Assembly: GCA_026874595.1 (NCBI GenBank)
Contig: CM049306.1
Span: 33,684,019-33,748,018, forward strand
DNA length: 64,000 bases
Direction: 5' to 3'
Source: Sipunculus nudus
Taxonomy: Eukaryota; Annelida; Sipuncula; Golfingiida; Sipunculidae
The position numbers and the translations under genes were made by a program. This document shows, piece after piece, positions 24,693 to 36,715 of the stretch (position 1 is the first letter of the stretch; each line of letters begins with the position of its first letter). The notes beneath the pieces were generated by a model. It was not told the origin of the DNA. It made no database searches and saw only the letters and a program-made list of their open reading frames with translations.

Positions 24693-25497
24693 TAGATTTT
24701 GTAACACTAGACAGCGTGAAATGTCTAGGGGAATGAATAAAGAAGTCAGTGGTTTTTTGTTAACAAATAATTATAATTCCATTATTAAAACAATCCTTAC
24801 ATTACAAAACACTAAATCAGTACAATTTGACAGTATAACAACAGTACAACTGCAAATCAATACAAGTATATAAATAAAGTGTACAGTACCTGGATACCAC
24901 CACTGTCACATCGATAACAAGTCTTTATTAACGTACAACCCAGATGAACAGTCACATAAATCTTCTCAGAGAATAATATTCCAGTTCATTCACAAAATCA
25001 ATCCGTTGTAATCCAAAGGTCAATTTCTTGTTATAATCCCGAAAGCAAACTGAAGACTATTTAAGATCCGTCACAAATTTAGAAGAAAATCTATAATTGC
25101 CGCACTTATCGGAAAAGTTCAACAACTGACTTACACGCTTCTATGTCCGCTGGAATATTTCTCTCCTCTCTCGTTTAGCTCTAAAACACAGCCCCTTATT
25201 TATAACTTTCACCTCAAGCCGAGAACTTTCCATTTCTCGAACAATCCAAAGAACCTAACATGATACACAGTACACACGCGTTACGGGAAACATCTAGGAC
25301 AACATCGCTGTGTTTTTACATATCAGGGTTAACACGTGGGCCGGCCCGGATCGGCCAGGCGAAAAAGCCCCAGACTAGCATGACCGCTGTTTACCCGTGA
25401 GACTCCAAGCGTGGGCCGGGCTATGCCGTCATAGCAACAGACAACGCTAGCGCTGAAAAAACACACTGCTGCATACAATAAAAATACCATAACTATA
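24693..25497. repeat. Dispersed 0.8-kb repeat, copy 2
   Basis: This is the partner of 19131-19925. It begins within a few bases of the end of the Helentron-like element, so that element probably inserted at or near this repeat's edge. On the minus strand a TTATAAATAAGGGG stretch lies at about 25193-25207, the clearest TATA-like site in the pair, in line with an LTR promoter if this is a solo LTR. The 3' end is shorter than in copy 1 through an internal deletion. Confidence 0.6.
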
Positions 25498-25695
25498 CAA
25501 AACTTTATTTGATATTTCTATTGTTAATATAAAAACAGTCAATGGTCATATGCTTCCACATTTGTTCGACATTTAGATGCAGGCATTTGTAAAATATATA
25601 TCGACTATGCGAATTAAAAGTCTGGAATAATTTTGTGTGAATGGCCCATGTTTTGTGTGCGAGTCCTGTGATGTGTGGGTGTGTGTGTCTGTGAA

Positions 25696-26487
25696 CAGGG
25701 CCGTCTCAAAGCATGGGTACACTGGGCACATGGCCAAAGGCCACAAGGGTTGAAGGGGCCATGCATGCATATGCACCAACATTTGCATTGATTTTTGAAA
25801 GCGAAAGAAAATGTGTTCACACTGCATGCATAGCAGTCGTTTCATTGCACCGGAGCTCTTGATAAGCCCTTGCTTGACGTCAGGAAGATCAGTTGATTAA
25901 AATGATGATTAAATTATGATGATTATATGGTAACTGCGGTTAATGGTATCGGTGTTAAGCGCATTTTCACATTATACAGATGATATTCTTTCTGCAACTG
26001 CAAACATTTGAGGGTGCACATGCGTATTCACTGAGTATACGGGTTTGTTTATCAAACAAATTCTCTTTAATCATCAGGGGATGGGCTGGAGTATTATCTG
26101 TTATTTAAGTGATAACTGTTTTTTTTTAAATATCTGAATTTTTTATCGCTAGAGTAAAGTGTAATTTCTACCAGACTAAATTAGATGTGTCCCTGTAATC
26201 ACTGCGGACTCACGGTATCACTGTGTGCGGTGTACATATACCACCTATTAAATTGTACTACTAACTCAATATTCGTCTTTGTGCTGCAAATGTAATGTGT
26301 GTTAACAAGTTTTAGGTTTTGTACAGTCTTATTAGAGCTGGGAGGAATTTTATGGGGTACGGTGTTGGTGGGGGCTTGGGTTCACGAGTATACCTGTATA
26401 CTTTGTAGTGTTTCTGCTTAGTTGCGTGTCGGGGGCCCCAGCCAATTGTTTCGCCAAGGGGCCCCTATTGGTGTTAAGAAGGCCCTG
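25696..26487. mobile_element. hAT-like non-autonomous element (792 bp)
   Basis: The left end is CAGGGCCGTCTCAAA at 25696. The reverse complement of the right end reads CAGGGCCTTCTTAACACC, ending at 26487. A CAGGGCC-type terminus and subterminal GGGGCC/GGCCCC words are typical of hAT elements. Inside there is no transposase frame. The 8-bp target duplication expected of hAT elements is not visible, so it is either decayed or the boundaries are slightly off. Confidence 0.45.
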
Positions 26488-27001
26488 GGAGAGCCATGGT
26501 GTGTGGGTGTGTGTAAAAGACAAATTTATTTTGGTTTCTTAATGTTCGATCATGATGACTGTGGCAACGGTATAGTGTGACTGGCATTCTCACAAACTGT
26601 TGCCATAGTTGACAGTTCGGGCATGTAAATCACACATAAGCCGATGATCAACTGGCATAGTCTTCACACACAACTGTGATGAATTCAGTCCCAAGATTAA
26701 CGCTAGGTTTTACACATATGATTCTGGTATTGCATGAAATACTTGCAACACATTAATAAATTGTTTTCCAACCGGTATACCTGAAGGTTTCAGTCAATGG
26801 TTTATTGTTAATTTTTTTAATCAACAGAAAACAACGGTACAGGTGAGGAACTGTAACAAAATTGCTCAATTCTAAATGAAGTTACAGACCCACGAACAGG
26901 TTCTGAACGAATCATTATCTTATCAGTATCATAAACCTCAAACCTATATATATTATACCATAACGACCAACACAAATTAATTCTATCAAAATCATGCTAT
27001 A

Positions 27002-27003
<2 letters not shown>
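26488..27003. other. Unassigned sequence
   Basis: No supported feature. Confidence 0.4.

Positions 27004-27039
<36 letters not shown>
27004..27039. repeat. (CT)n microsatellite
   Basis: About 36 bp of CT dinucleotides. Confidence 0.9.
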
Positions 27040-27045
<6 letters not shown>

Positions 27046-30000
27046 ACCAACGCAAATCAAACTGTGTCAAACATATTTTGTTGCAAGCTTTTAAAAGCAG
27101 TGGCTGCTCCTAAAATTCCTTCACTGCGTGCCTGGGAGGGACTGAAAATATCCCGAATACAGGGGCCTTGGCTGAAGCCCTTCCTTCGTACACTTCCTTT
27201 GTATATATATTGACCTAAGTTGTAAATGAGATGGCTGCAACACACTCGTGTGTCCTTTTTATTCAATACCTATATTTCCATGCGTCTATCAATAAAATAT
27301 CAGCGAACAGATCAAAGCACATGGCAGGAGCCCATCCTTAAGGTAGATGTAATCACACTCAATGCGGTTTTGGTTTATTCCCCCCATGCAAACATTTCAC
27401 TAAATAAATCTAAGCAAATTCCGTATAGATCCCGTTTACATGTTCTGCGTACTGAGTACCATTTTGTACTTTTTTATACCATTTTATTGTCAAAGAGTAA
27501 ATGTCCTGTTGACACAAAGGTATACGGCTTCCCTGCAGGACCCAAATGTAATCTCTCATCATTGCTAATAAATGTTACTCTCTGACAAACTAATTTATCA
27601 TTTTTTATCTGACAGCTGCGCTGAGACAATGATGCAATTCGAAAACAGGACTGGTCCCTCAGGTGTTGCGTCACTGTCACAATAAAACTAACCACATTTT
27701 GGCTTTAGCTGTTGCGTGTAGTGATTGATTTGATTAAAGGTCTCGTGTAAACATACGGATGAATCTGGGGAGTGTGATATTTGAATGTAGGCCTACGAAA
27801 TATGTACACGATGCAATGGTGGTCTATATGTTCCTGATGGTAAGTTGAAAATTAATCCCTTGCTCATGATTGACATGAATCGACGAAAACCCCCTGGTCA
27901 ATCGCATGAATTTAAAGAATTTAGATGTTACTTTTTTTTGAGTGGTCTGCTTTAGTTAAGCTGTATTTCTGACGCGGTGTTCTCATTACATTCCTTCTAC
28001 TGATAAATTTCATTTAACCACTTCTTGCACGCGGAGAATTTGCCGTAGACTAGTACTCCGTGCAGTCTACATTTGCCGTAGACCGCCAACAAACCAGCTG
28101 TGTATATATTTTGTGCCATGCTTAAACTGACTGGCCGTAATAGCGCGTCGTATACGTACCAGTCTACATTAATCTTAGACCGCCGACAAATCAACAGTGT
28201 TTATTGACTGTGCCCAACATAGATTGTCTGAGTGAGAACTTGGCAATACCTGAAAACATCCAGGTATTCAAGAATCCCGCTGTAAAAAGTCGAAACGTCG
28301 TTTGTTTGCCGTGTTCATTATACTTGATGATGTTTGTCAAGGGAACAAATTCACACCGCTCCCCTGCTGGCAATGCACAGCAAATAATCCCCGTGCGTTG
28401 GGAGTATAACAAAACGGATTATAGGTAGTAAAAGGACAGTATACATGAGTAAACATATTTTCTTCAGAGTGTATAATAAAATATAAAAAAACCCAAATAA
28501 ATGAGGTAAACTACATTTAATTCACAAAGGAGAATTTTTAGAACAATTTGATATCCCAGTGATAATAATCGTGTAAAACTAGGCGCTCTTATTCGCCTTG
28601 TTCCAACTCCGAAGCTCGGATAGGACGTCAACCACACTCAAGCCACCAGAACGCGTCCCGTTCTTAACAGGGTTAGGAATGCGTCTCTAACTATGATGTG
28701 GTCGCTTGACATTGTTAATGTGATAAATATCTGTATTTACTCGCTTCTCTCCAAAACCATTAAGAGTTAAGAGTAGTGTCGAAAAATGATTCTTAGGTGT
28801 GAATTAATCAACAGAGTGTGAAATTTGATTTTTTACGCATATTTATCAGGCTGTTTGGTCAGATGAAAATATATTCTGTTCAATTATATACAGTATCAGA
28901 TTCCTTAATTTTGTTTCCAAATGTCAAAAGACAAAGAGAAAGATGCAGATTTAATAAAGAAGAGGTCTGGTTATTGTTATACAAAACAGGCGTTTTTTAA
29001 TTCAGTATAGCAACACAAATGGATTTTCTGGATGCACAACATAATTCAGTTCTCTCTAATGGACTAGAGATAAATAAACCCCTGTGTCTCAGTTGTTTTA
29101 GGTGGGTTACACTTTACAATTATCTCCCAGGCGGACCACATATTAACGACGCCTGTGTGTGTACATCACCTAGCGTTTGCCTTTCAAAGGTTAGGGTATC
29201 AGTGAAAATATCAGGCCGAAATCGGTAAGTTAATATGTTTGCCCATAAAGCCATTAATATGGCTTTTCTTCTGCAGTTTTAATAGCGCAATCCGTGGCCT
29301 GCTGTCGACATCGTTTCACAGGCTGCCGTTCTACTGATTGAACTGACACGTTAACCTTTATATGCAGGGGAGAGAGGTAGTCGCGCAAGAAACACGACCT
29401 CATCAGGAAATCCCCTCACAAAATGCACACCGACACTTCCCCCGTAACATGTTACATAAACGCGGCTAAGACACCACCAACACCAACTCAGCCTTAAATT
29501 CAATTTAGTGATGGATAATTTCGTAGTCCTATGGGTCGTCAGGTATCTAAATCCTCTCTGCCAGACAACGGTGTAGCTTGTTATTGGGGTATTGCGCATG
29601 AAAGGATCACATTTCCTACCGTAAAGGCCCTCGCTTAGACATCCTCATTTATATAACCCGGGAAGCACGGACGTTACTTAAACACTACAGCTGATACTTT
29701 TAAAGTAAACATAATTCATGTCAGATCCTTATTCTATAGAAAGTTGGCTCACAAATGATATATAGATTATGAGTATGCAAAACCTTCATCCCACAGTCCC
29801 TTGTGAAACAAATGTAGATACCATACTTTCTTACATATCATTTGTGCTGAATCCACAGTTTATCAAATATTCCGAACTTCAGACCTTCATCCCCACGATA
29901 TTTTACATGAATCACTTCATACTTTTCGAACTCTGTTGTGTCCACGAGTTAATTAATTGAATGATTCCCCAAAGCGCATGACCTAGTCAGCTATCTGGAA

Positions 30001-30250
30001 GTATAAATGAGTGATGTTTTCTCGTACACTCGTACAACGTCATATAAGGGGTATAAATAGCCCTCACGGGAAGCTCCACGCTGATTCCTATTAATATAGA
30101 CTCATTGGGGAGATCAGGGCATGCGCAGTGTTGCATGTTCTTTGTTGCTGTCAATAAGTCGTTGCTGTGAGATTCCTGACTTTTGAGGCTCAACGTCTTA
30201 TACCGACAGGTAGACCGACAGACCATCTTCAGATCAGAAATTCTATGGCT
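27040..30250. other. Unassigned sequence with one short direct repeat
   Basis: A segment starting GTCTACATTTGCCGTAGACC near 28066 recurs as GTCTACATTAATCTTAGACC near 28162 (about 38 bp each). Open frames in this stretch are not convincing as exons. Confidence 0.4.
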
Positions 30251-30256
30251 ACGTTT

Positions 30257-30330
30257 TCACTTGATTCAGCGATCCGCTCTAGCGTCTATTTCAAGTATAA
30301 TGAACACGGCAATTGAACCAATCAAATGAC
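30257..30330 (+). mobile_element. Fragment of MITE family also at 57.87-58.19 kb
   Basis: The segment from CTTGATTCAGCG to AATTGAACC shares the ordered words CTTGATTCAGCG, TCTAGCGTCTATTTCA and ATAATGAA with both ends of the inverted-repeat element at 57868-58194. Only one end is present here. Confidence 0.45.
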
Positions 30331-30995
30331 ATGCGTTCTTTTATTTTGCATCTCAGATAAAAACATTAAAAAATTCGGCTTATCTTGCTTTTTTTTATAT
30401 TTTCATCATCGATGCACGTCCGTGTTGTTTATTTTATCATACACCAATAACATATACTGATATATAAAAAAAAGCAAATTGTTCAATGTACATTTTTAAA
30501 ACTATAATTCTTAAGCCTTTTAAATGAAAGCTGAAAATATTATTTTTTATCAGTGTCTTCCGATGAACCATTGACTGCGAGAGAACACACTTTAATATAT
30601 AACGGCTACGAAGAAGTATTTTGTATCAAGAAAAAGAAACAGCTTTATTTCTGGATGTGTGAATTTAATACCTTCCTAACAGTAAACAATAATTAAGGTT
30701 AATTGCTTTTTTTATCTTTGTATAATGCAAACAATTTATCCATATTTTTTACATGCGTTTTTGTATACTGTTTGTAAACAGTGTATTCTTCGCCTTTTGT
30801 CTTTCAGGTTTGATTTTGGTAGTTAAAATTTCCCCTGTGTCAGGCTTTGTCCATTATACATGTGATAGCGTAGCCATAGACCTGTCAGTATGAGGATCAA
30901 TGAGACGTGGATGAAAATTCAAAACCGCTAGAACAAGAATATGTTCATATTCTCATCAGATGAACGGTGAGACCATTCATGGTAGGTTCTCACCC

Positions 30996-31078
30996 AGGTG
31001 AGCGCTCTGCAGAATTAATGGGAAGGCTGTGCACGGTTGGTAGACACCGGGCCTGGTTGACACCAGGATACAAAACAG
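30996..31078 (+). mobile_element. Truncated tRNA-derived SINE copy, same family as 32841-33108
   Basis: AGCGCTCTGCAGAATTAATG followed by GGAAGGCTGTG matches the middle of the minus-strand SINE at 32841-33108. After a jump of about 85 bp it resumes with GGTAGACACCGGGCC and GACACCAGGATACAAA, the 3' end of that SINE. The tRNA-like head with A and B boxes is missing. Confidence 0.65.
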
Positions 31079-31802
31079 GATAGGAAGCCAGTGCGACCGC
31101 CCTGTCACGTATTCCCGAACCGACATGGAACTCCATAAACGTACATACTTGAGTAAGAATTAGACAAGACATCTTAAAAAATTGAGGCGCTTATCCCATC
31201 AAATAACGAAAAACAGGAGTATGCAAATTGAGGTTGAAGTATATCTTTCTGGACTAAAGTTTGTAAATATTAACCTGCAAACCTATACTGGGCATACACA
31301 CTGTGTCAATACAATTCGTGGGATTGTTTCTGGTTAGAACATAGCCGCGAAATCACAATAATTTATACTGGACTAATACTGGAAAATAAATGCATTATCG
31401 CTGTACACAGCGGAAAATCTTAAATTAGGCGAATATATAATAAATGGTACCCGAAGTAGCTTCATTTTCTCTTGGAATTTAGCTTGCAGTCATTTTAAAC
31501 AGGTGAGAGACCTGATAGTGCTCAATCAGAAAATTAACAGGCATGCTTGCAGAGGGATTTACCTACATGTCTGAGTTATAACGAAGACGTTCTCACACAT
31601 GGTGGTTATTTTTTTTAATTTAAAGTAAAAGCTGTGGTACAAATAACGAATATATGTGTATGCTCATCGAGATGTGCGGTGGGGCTTCCGGCATTTGATA
31701 TATCTCGATGTCTCTCTTATGCCAGAGGACCAGACCAAGCTAGAACAAACCAAACCATTCGATTTTTACTTCTGTCTAGATTTGTAGACCCACATCATGA
31801 AC
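31079..31802. other. Unassigned sequence
   Basis: No supported feature. Confidence 0.4.
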
Positions 31803-32206
31803 AATAGGACTGTAACAGTATGTACCGAAATATCGATACATACCGACACGCCACGTCGATACGGTTACCGATACGCTATACTTGCTGTAGCGATGAAACA
31901 CCAAAATAGCTAACAAATATAGTCATACAACACCAACCAGAACTATAACCTGTGTTATTTATAAACCTTAAGTTGCTTTTTATTTCCCATATTGACCTTA
32001 TAAGACTTAAATGAGATCAGATATTGTATGACGAATGTATATTCAATTCTCGGTTCTTCCCTTACAATTACTAACTAATTCACCAAGCTTATATTCAGAA
32101 ATGATACACAAAGAAAACGTGTATCGTCAATACGTATCGAGTATCGCTGTACGTATATTGCAATACGTATTGTACCTGTATAGGCTGACCGATACCCAGC
32201 CCTATT
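31803..32206. mobile_element. Short inverted-repeat element, hAT-like, ATCGATAC-rich
   Basis: The ends AATAGGACTG (31803) and, as reverse complement of the right end, AATAGGGCTG (32206) are 10-bp inverted repeats with one mismatch. Next to both ends lie clusters of GATAC, GTATCG and TACGTAT words. This is the layout of small hAT-type MITEs with a GGGCTG terminus. There is no coding capacity and no clear 8-bp duplication. Confidence 0.4.
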
Positions 32207-32840
32207 AACCAAGAGGTGTTTTTTTTTAAATGGAAAAGACATCTGGCGCAAATGGTATAAAATACCTTTCAAATCTGTCTAAAAAAATCATCTTATGAGT
32301 ATTAATACGACTCTGTGATCAAATGTTTTCAGGCCTAATGGCCATTTTCGTGTAAATAATGCAACGATTTTTCTAAGTAAAACTCCTCAGCGCATCTTAA
32401 ACAGAATAGGGTTAATAATAATGCTTCGGGAAGATGAACTTCCTACGCCATCTGGTGGCTGCTGTGATACCATGTTCCTGAAATCAACGGTCAGTCGAAA
32501 GTGGCCAATTTTCTTTCCATATAACAGCTAGATGAATTTATAATAAAAGATTAACATTGGTACGACTAGAAGAAAGTAAAACACATTAAAAATTGTAAGC
32601 CTAGTGTCACACATTTCCGTCTAATTTATCTATCATGAAGGCCTAAACAAAATTTTTATAAGAACATATGTCACTGATTTTTGTTTTTTTTTATGTGGAG
32701 GTGACCGCCTTCATGTTTTTTTTTAATGCAGACTTATCTAATTCTTAACCTAAGTATGTACATCTGCAGAGTTTCTATTTCGGTTTGGGACTACTTGACA
32801 TGGCTGTAGCACTCGCTTTCTATCATTTTAATTTATTTTT

Positions 32841-33108
32841 GTATCCTGGTGTCACCAAGGCCCGGTGTCTACCGCACCTGCGGGTCCTGGGTGTGTAATC
32901 ATCCCCATTGATGGGTCATGACATCGAGAAACCCCCAAAAAGACGCACTCGTATGTGGGTGATACACGGCTGTGGTACACAGCCTTCTCATTAAGCCTGC
33001 AGAGCGCTCTCCCAGGGTTGGGCCGACCGTGAAAAACCTCACTGCTTCGGCTGAGATTCGAACCCACGATCTCCCGGCTCTGCCCCTGAGCCACAGAGAC
33101 CGGAATGT
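32841..33108 (-). mobile_element. tRNA-derived SINE
   Basis: Read on the minus strand, the head has an A-box-like GTGGCTCAGGGGCAGAG (33077-33094) and a B box in ATCGTGGGTTCGAATCTC (33053-33070), spaced as in a tRNA gene. An unrelated body of about 200 nt follows, ending GACACCAGGATACAAA. A second, head-less copy lies at 30996-31078, which shows that it is a dispersed family. The A and B boxes form the internal polymerase III promoter of such elements. Confidence 0.75.
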
Positions 33109-33991
33109 CACTGATGTTTGCCACAGGGTTTGAAGTGAGTGTAATAAATTTCAAATGAGAGCAGTTCAGTTGTAAGTCATATATTTTGTAAAACTTACAC
33201 ATTACATGAAATCAGTGTCAAGAAATACAAAATTACCTGCATATTTGTCATTAATTTGGTTTCTTAGATTGAAACTTTTTTTAATTTTTTTTGTGAACCT
33301 GAATTAAACCAAACCGATTGAATGCAGTGTATTAAATAACCTTAAAGCTCGTCCCGATCTCTCAGGAATAGCTGATTAGTCCTACCTTCTTTATAAACAA
33401 GTGAATACCAAGACTTCTTTATAAGAAAAAATGTGTTATCAACGACTTCTGGGTTAATCCCTCCTCATTACGTAGACAGAGTCACCAACAAATTCCAAAG
33501 TTTATTTTTTTATCCTGTAATAAAGAAAGACAGAACAGCATCCAGAGCTGCCGACGGTCAGAGGGCTGCAGTTTATTGGTTATCTAGTGTGGCATCTTAC
33601 GTCACTGGTTGATGAAGAGAGTCTCTTTTCCTGGTCGTTTTCCTCACGGCTGGACCCTTGGGAGTTTGCAGTTTAATGAACTAGTTATTCTATGGTTTAC
33701 TGTGAGGTTAAGAACGCCCTCCGTTGGCGTCGAACGGGAAAGGTTTATACAGTGCTACGGGTAATATACGGTCAGCTGAACGATAGAGGACCACCGAGTG
33801 GCTCTGCGGGTTCGCCCGTTTGTGCTGGCGGTTTTATCTGGGTGCTATATTACGATCTATCTGGAGCTTCTCACGCCATCTCCAGCACTGGCGAAAATGA
33901 CCGATGGGCGATTGTTGCACAGGCCCCTGCTCGGCGGGAGGTGTTTTACCTAATCACCCGAAACTGACCCCGGGCATTTTGTATGAATTAC
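33109..33991. other. Unassigned sequence, GC-richer at 33690-33967
   Basis: A 91-codon plus-strand frame at 33692-33967 lies opposite the presumed intron of the minus-strand exon candidate at 33992-34339. It has no motif I recognise and I leave it uncalled. Confidence 0.35.
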
Positions 33992-34339
33992 CACCAGTCT
34001 GAGGAAAACCAGTCACCTTTGGGGTGACTACGCTACCGACGGCCTTGTTGGCAATATAAACAAACAGCTCCGTTCTTGAACCCTTCCGCTTTGCCCAACT
34101 AAACTCTAGCTTGTATACCACTCCAGCCAACGCTCCACCGAAGCCTTTTGTCGTGTCGTGGAAGGCGATGTAAGGTACATGTAATCTGTAAAAGCATGTC
34201 TGATACCATTCGTTCTGTTTGCTGATACAACTTAATGAGGATGCGTCATGTTGCTTCCATTGATCCAGCTCGGTAGCCTGGCCGGGAACTATAGAGGGCA
34301 CTAAGTAGAGTGCATACCTCCGCAAAAGCAAAATCCTCT
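33992..34339 (-). CDS. Candidate internal exon, symmetric phase 1-1, unknown domain
   Basis: On the minus strand a pyrimidine-rich stretch ending TTCATACACAG is followed by 348 bp of open frame and a GGTG|GTAATT donor. The exon is exactly 116 codons with phase 1 at both ends, the pattern of shuffled extracellular modules in animals. The encoded residues are well balanced, with three cysteines, several Trp and Tyr, and alternating hydrophobic strands (for example FGGALAGVVYKLEFSWAKR and RTELFVYIANKAVG), suggesting a beta-rich fold. G+C is well above the flanks. I do not recognise the family and found no partner exon. A lone retro-pseudogene piece is the alternative. Confidence 0.4.
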
Positions 34340-34532
34340 CTGTGTATGAACTCAAAACAAAACCAGTGAGCCAACGCTTTGTATTTTCAGGCCAACCAGT
34401 TCAGATAATTTATTTGCTACTTTACCTTTTATGAAATAAAACCCCTCCCTTGTCTCGCTGTTTCATTTTATTAAAATATACGGACACACATGTAAGTTGA
34501 TATTTTTGGATCATTAGTTATTGCCTAAAATT

Positions 34533-34722
34533 CGTCACGCTGGTATTAATTTGCATAAAATACATCATCAAAATATTTGCATAAAATGCATCATCCAAGT
34601 ATTTTCATAAAATTCATCATCCAAGTATGTGCAAAAACCACGTCACGCTGGTTCATACAAAATACGTCAAGGTCATATCTGCATAAAATACAACACGCTA
34701 ATATTTGTAAAAAATAAGTCAC
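34533..34722. repeat. 26-bp tandem repeat, about seven copies
   Basis: Units of the form CATCATCAAAATATTTGCAT plus AAAATG repeat with substitutions. The first bases vary between CATCATCCAAG and CGTCACGCTGG. Confidence 0.75.
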
Positions 34723-34733
34723 GTACCTTTTAA

Positions 34734-34889
34734 AGAACATTGACAAGCTTATATATAAATTAAAACTGATTTGTCGGAAAATAATGTTATTGACAAACAT
34801 TCCAACGCTTTCATATCACAAACTGTAAGTAAAAAAATAATGTTATTGACGAACATTCTCACGCCTATAAATCACAAACTGATATTTCA
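34734..34889. repeat. 57-bp tandem array, left part
   Basis: A partial unit is followed by full units starting AAACTG (34762) and containing AATAATGTTATTGACAAACA and CACGC..ATAAATCAC. The array is cut by the LINE and resumes at 40831. Confidence 0.8.
34881..34889 (+). repeat. LINE target-site duplication, 5' copy
   Basis: GATATTTCA here is identical to 40831-40839, directly after the poly(A) tail. Confidence 0.8.
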
Positions 34890-35191
34890 TCAGCTAGATA
34901 GATGGCGCTGATCGAGTAGCACGCAGGTAAGGACTGGCTCCGATGTTTTCAGTTAAAAAAAGTTGATATGTGGGTCAAGGTGATATAATTCATGTTTGAC
35001 ACGTAACTTATCTATATTGGAGACAATCTGTAGAGTCGTTCATAGGTATTAAATGTAAGATTACTAAAAAAAACATTGATTTCTACCTGGGTTAACTCTG
35101 CTTGACAACGCAGCGTCAAGGCGTCCATGTTGTAAACAAATGCTAGACCCCCCCCCCCCCCCCGTATCAGATCACCCTTTCCCTTCTATGT

Positions 35192-36127
35192 ATGGCAGGT
35201 ACACCTTCACAAAAGAGAATCTTGAGTGACTCATCTGGGGATTCTTCAATTAAATATCAGGACAAAAAACGTACCAATATGAGTAGATTAGGACTTGAAT
35301 CATCCTATGACGATCCTCCAGCTAGTTTAGAATTTAAGGACGACAAAGCTCCTATTATAATTGAGGATTCAGACAAATTTACCTTGTTTTTTACTCAAGC
35401 CTTAACTTGTGAATCTGTACAAACAACACTAAAAAATATAATTGATGCAGCTGTTGAACAAAGACTCACAGTGTATGAACAAAAAATCGATGAACTCTCA
35501 AATCGGGTAGTACAGCTTGAGGACTCTGTTGTTAAAATGAAAGAGGAGCTGGATCAACAGCAACAGTATTCAAGAAGAAACTCTGTTCGCATTGTTAATT
35601 CTTGGACTGAACAGAACGATGAGGACACAGAAAGTATGTTTGTAAAAATGGCCAGAGATCATATGGGACTGGAACTTTCTCATAGAGACATAGAGCGCTC
35701 CCACAGAGTTGGGCGACCAGGATTACAGGATAAACCCAGACAAATCCTGGTCAAGTTCCATTCACACAAAACAAAAGAGTTAGTGATGAAGGCAAAATCC
35801 AAGCTTAAAATGTCAGGTGAGAGAACGAAAGGGATCTATGTCAATGAGGACTTAACTCGAACACGATTAGGCATGTTGCAGTCAGGATTACGCCTCAAGC
35901 GCGACAATCTCGTTAAAGACTGTTGGACCATCGACGGAGTTTTGTTCATAAGGGACCAGGCATCCAAGACGCACCGTTTCACGAGCCCGCGCAAACTACA
36001 GGCATGGACTGAACACCTGGAACAAAACCCCCCGGCATCGTACAGTGAGGCAATCTGTAATTTCCCACAGATGGCCTCCACGCCGATTGTTAGTACTCTG
36101 AAATCTAGAGCAGCCCGCCCTGTTTAA
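35192..36127 (+). CDS. LINE ORF1 protein (coiled coil, RRM-like, C-terminal domain)
   Basis: The 311-residue product is the RNA-binding partner of L1-type retrotransposons. Residues 1-60 are polar and low in structure. Residues about 85-126 have the heptad pattern of a coiled coil (EQRLTVYEQKIDELSNRVVQ and onward), which in this family trimerises the protein. QYSRRNSVRIVN at about 125-136 opens the RRM-like domain, and IERSHRVGRPG and KPRQILVKF (about 168-190) are the conserved signature of its later part. GIYVNEDLTRTRL (about 214-226) marks the C-terminal domain. The ATG at 35192 lies shortly after a C homopolymer in the leader, and the frame is unbroken. The product should coat the element RNA in the cytoplasm as ribonucleoprotein. 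Confidence 0.9.
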   Translation: MAGTPSQKRILSDSSGDSSIKYQDKKRTNMSRLGLESSYDDPPASLEFKDDKAPIIIEDSDKFTLFFTQALTCESVQTTLKNIIDAAVEQRLTVYEQKIDELSNRVVQLEDSVVKMKEELDQQQQYSRRNSVRIVNSWTEQNDEDTESMFVKMARDHMGLELSHRDIERSHRVGRPGLQDKPRQILVKFHSHKTKELVMKAKSKLKMSGERTKGIYVNEDLTRTRLGMLQSGLRLKRDNLVKDCWTIDGVLFIRDQASKTHRFTSPRKLQAWTEHLEQNPPASYSEAICNFPQMASTPIVSTLKSRAARPV

Positions 36128-36715
36128 AGCAGGTACATTCATACTGGATTTTAAATAACCATTTGTTAATCATGTTATTGTTGTTGATATGAGAGTTTAG
36201 GATTGTTATATGTGTGCTGAATATCATAAAATAATAAAAATAATAAATGGATTATATACATATAATTAACATTCTTTTTAAAATATTCTGTATTAACAAT
36301 AAAATCCAATAGCCAATATAAAGAAGAACTACTCTTCATACCTTATAATTAACATCGGAGCCAGTCAACCATTTCGTGCCCCAAATTTTTTATCTATCTT
36401 TAAGATTAGACATCTTATTTGAATTCCGAATAAGATTCCGGAATTCTGTCCTGATTGGACTTTTTTGGGAGTTACCTCGATTATCGCCAAGTGTCTTTTC
36501 ATGGTTACACTAACATTTATGCTATTAATTGTGTTCACCATTGCAATCATACTACTTATGCATTCATTAATATCACAAAACATGGTTATTTATAGTGTAA
36601 GGACAAAAAGCCTGTCACAGGAGTTAATTGTAAAAAATAGTTCAAACTTATTAAGAGAACATAAAGACAAAGCAGATATGCAGAGGGGTTACTTTATCTT
36701 CATCAGTAATTATTT

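Noticed and set aside
33692-33967. 91-codon plus-strand frame
   Set aside because: No motif or splice support; it lies opposite the region expected to be intron of the better minus-strand candidate.
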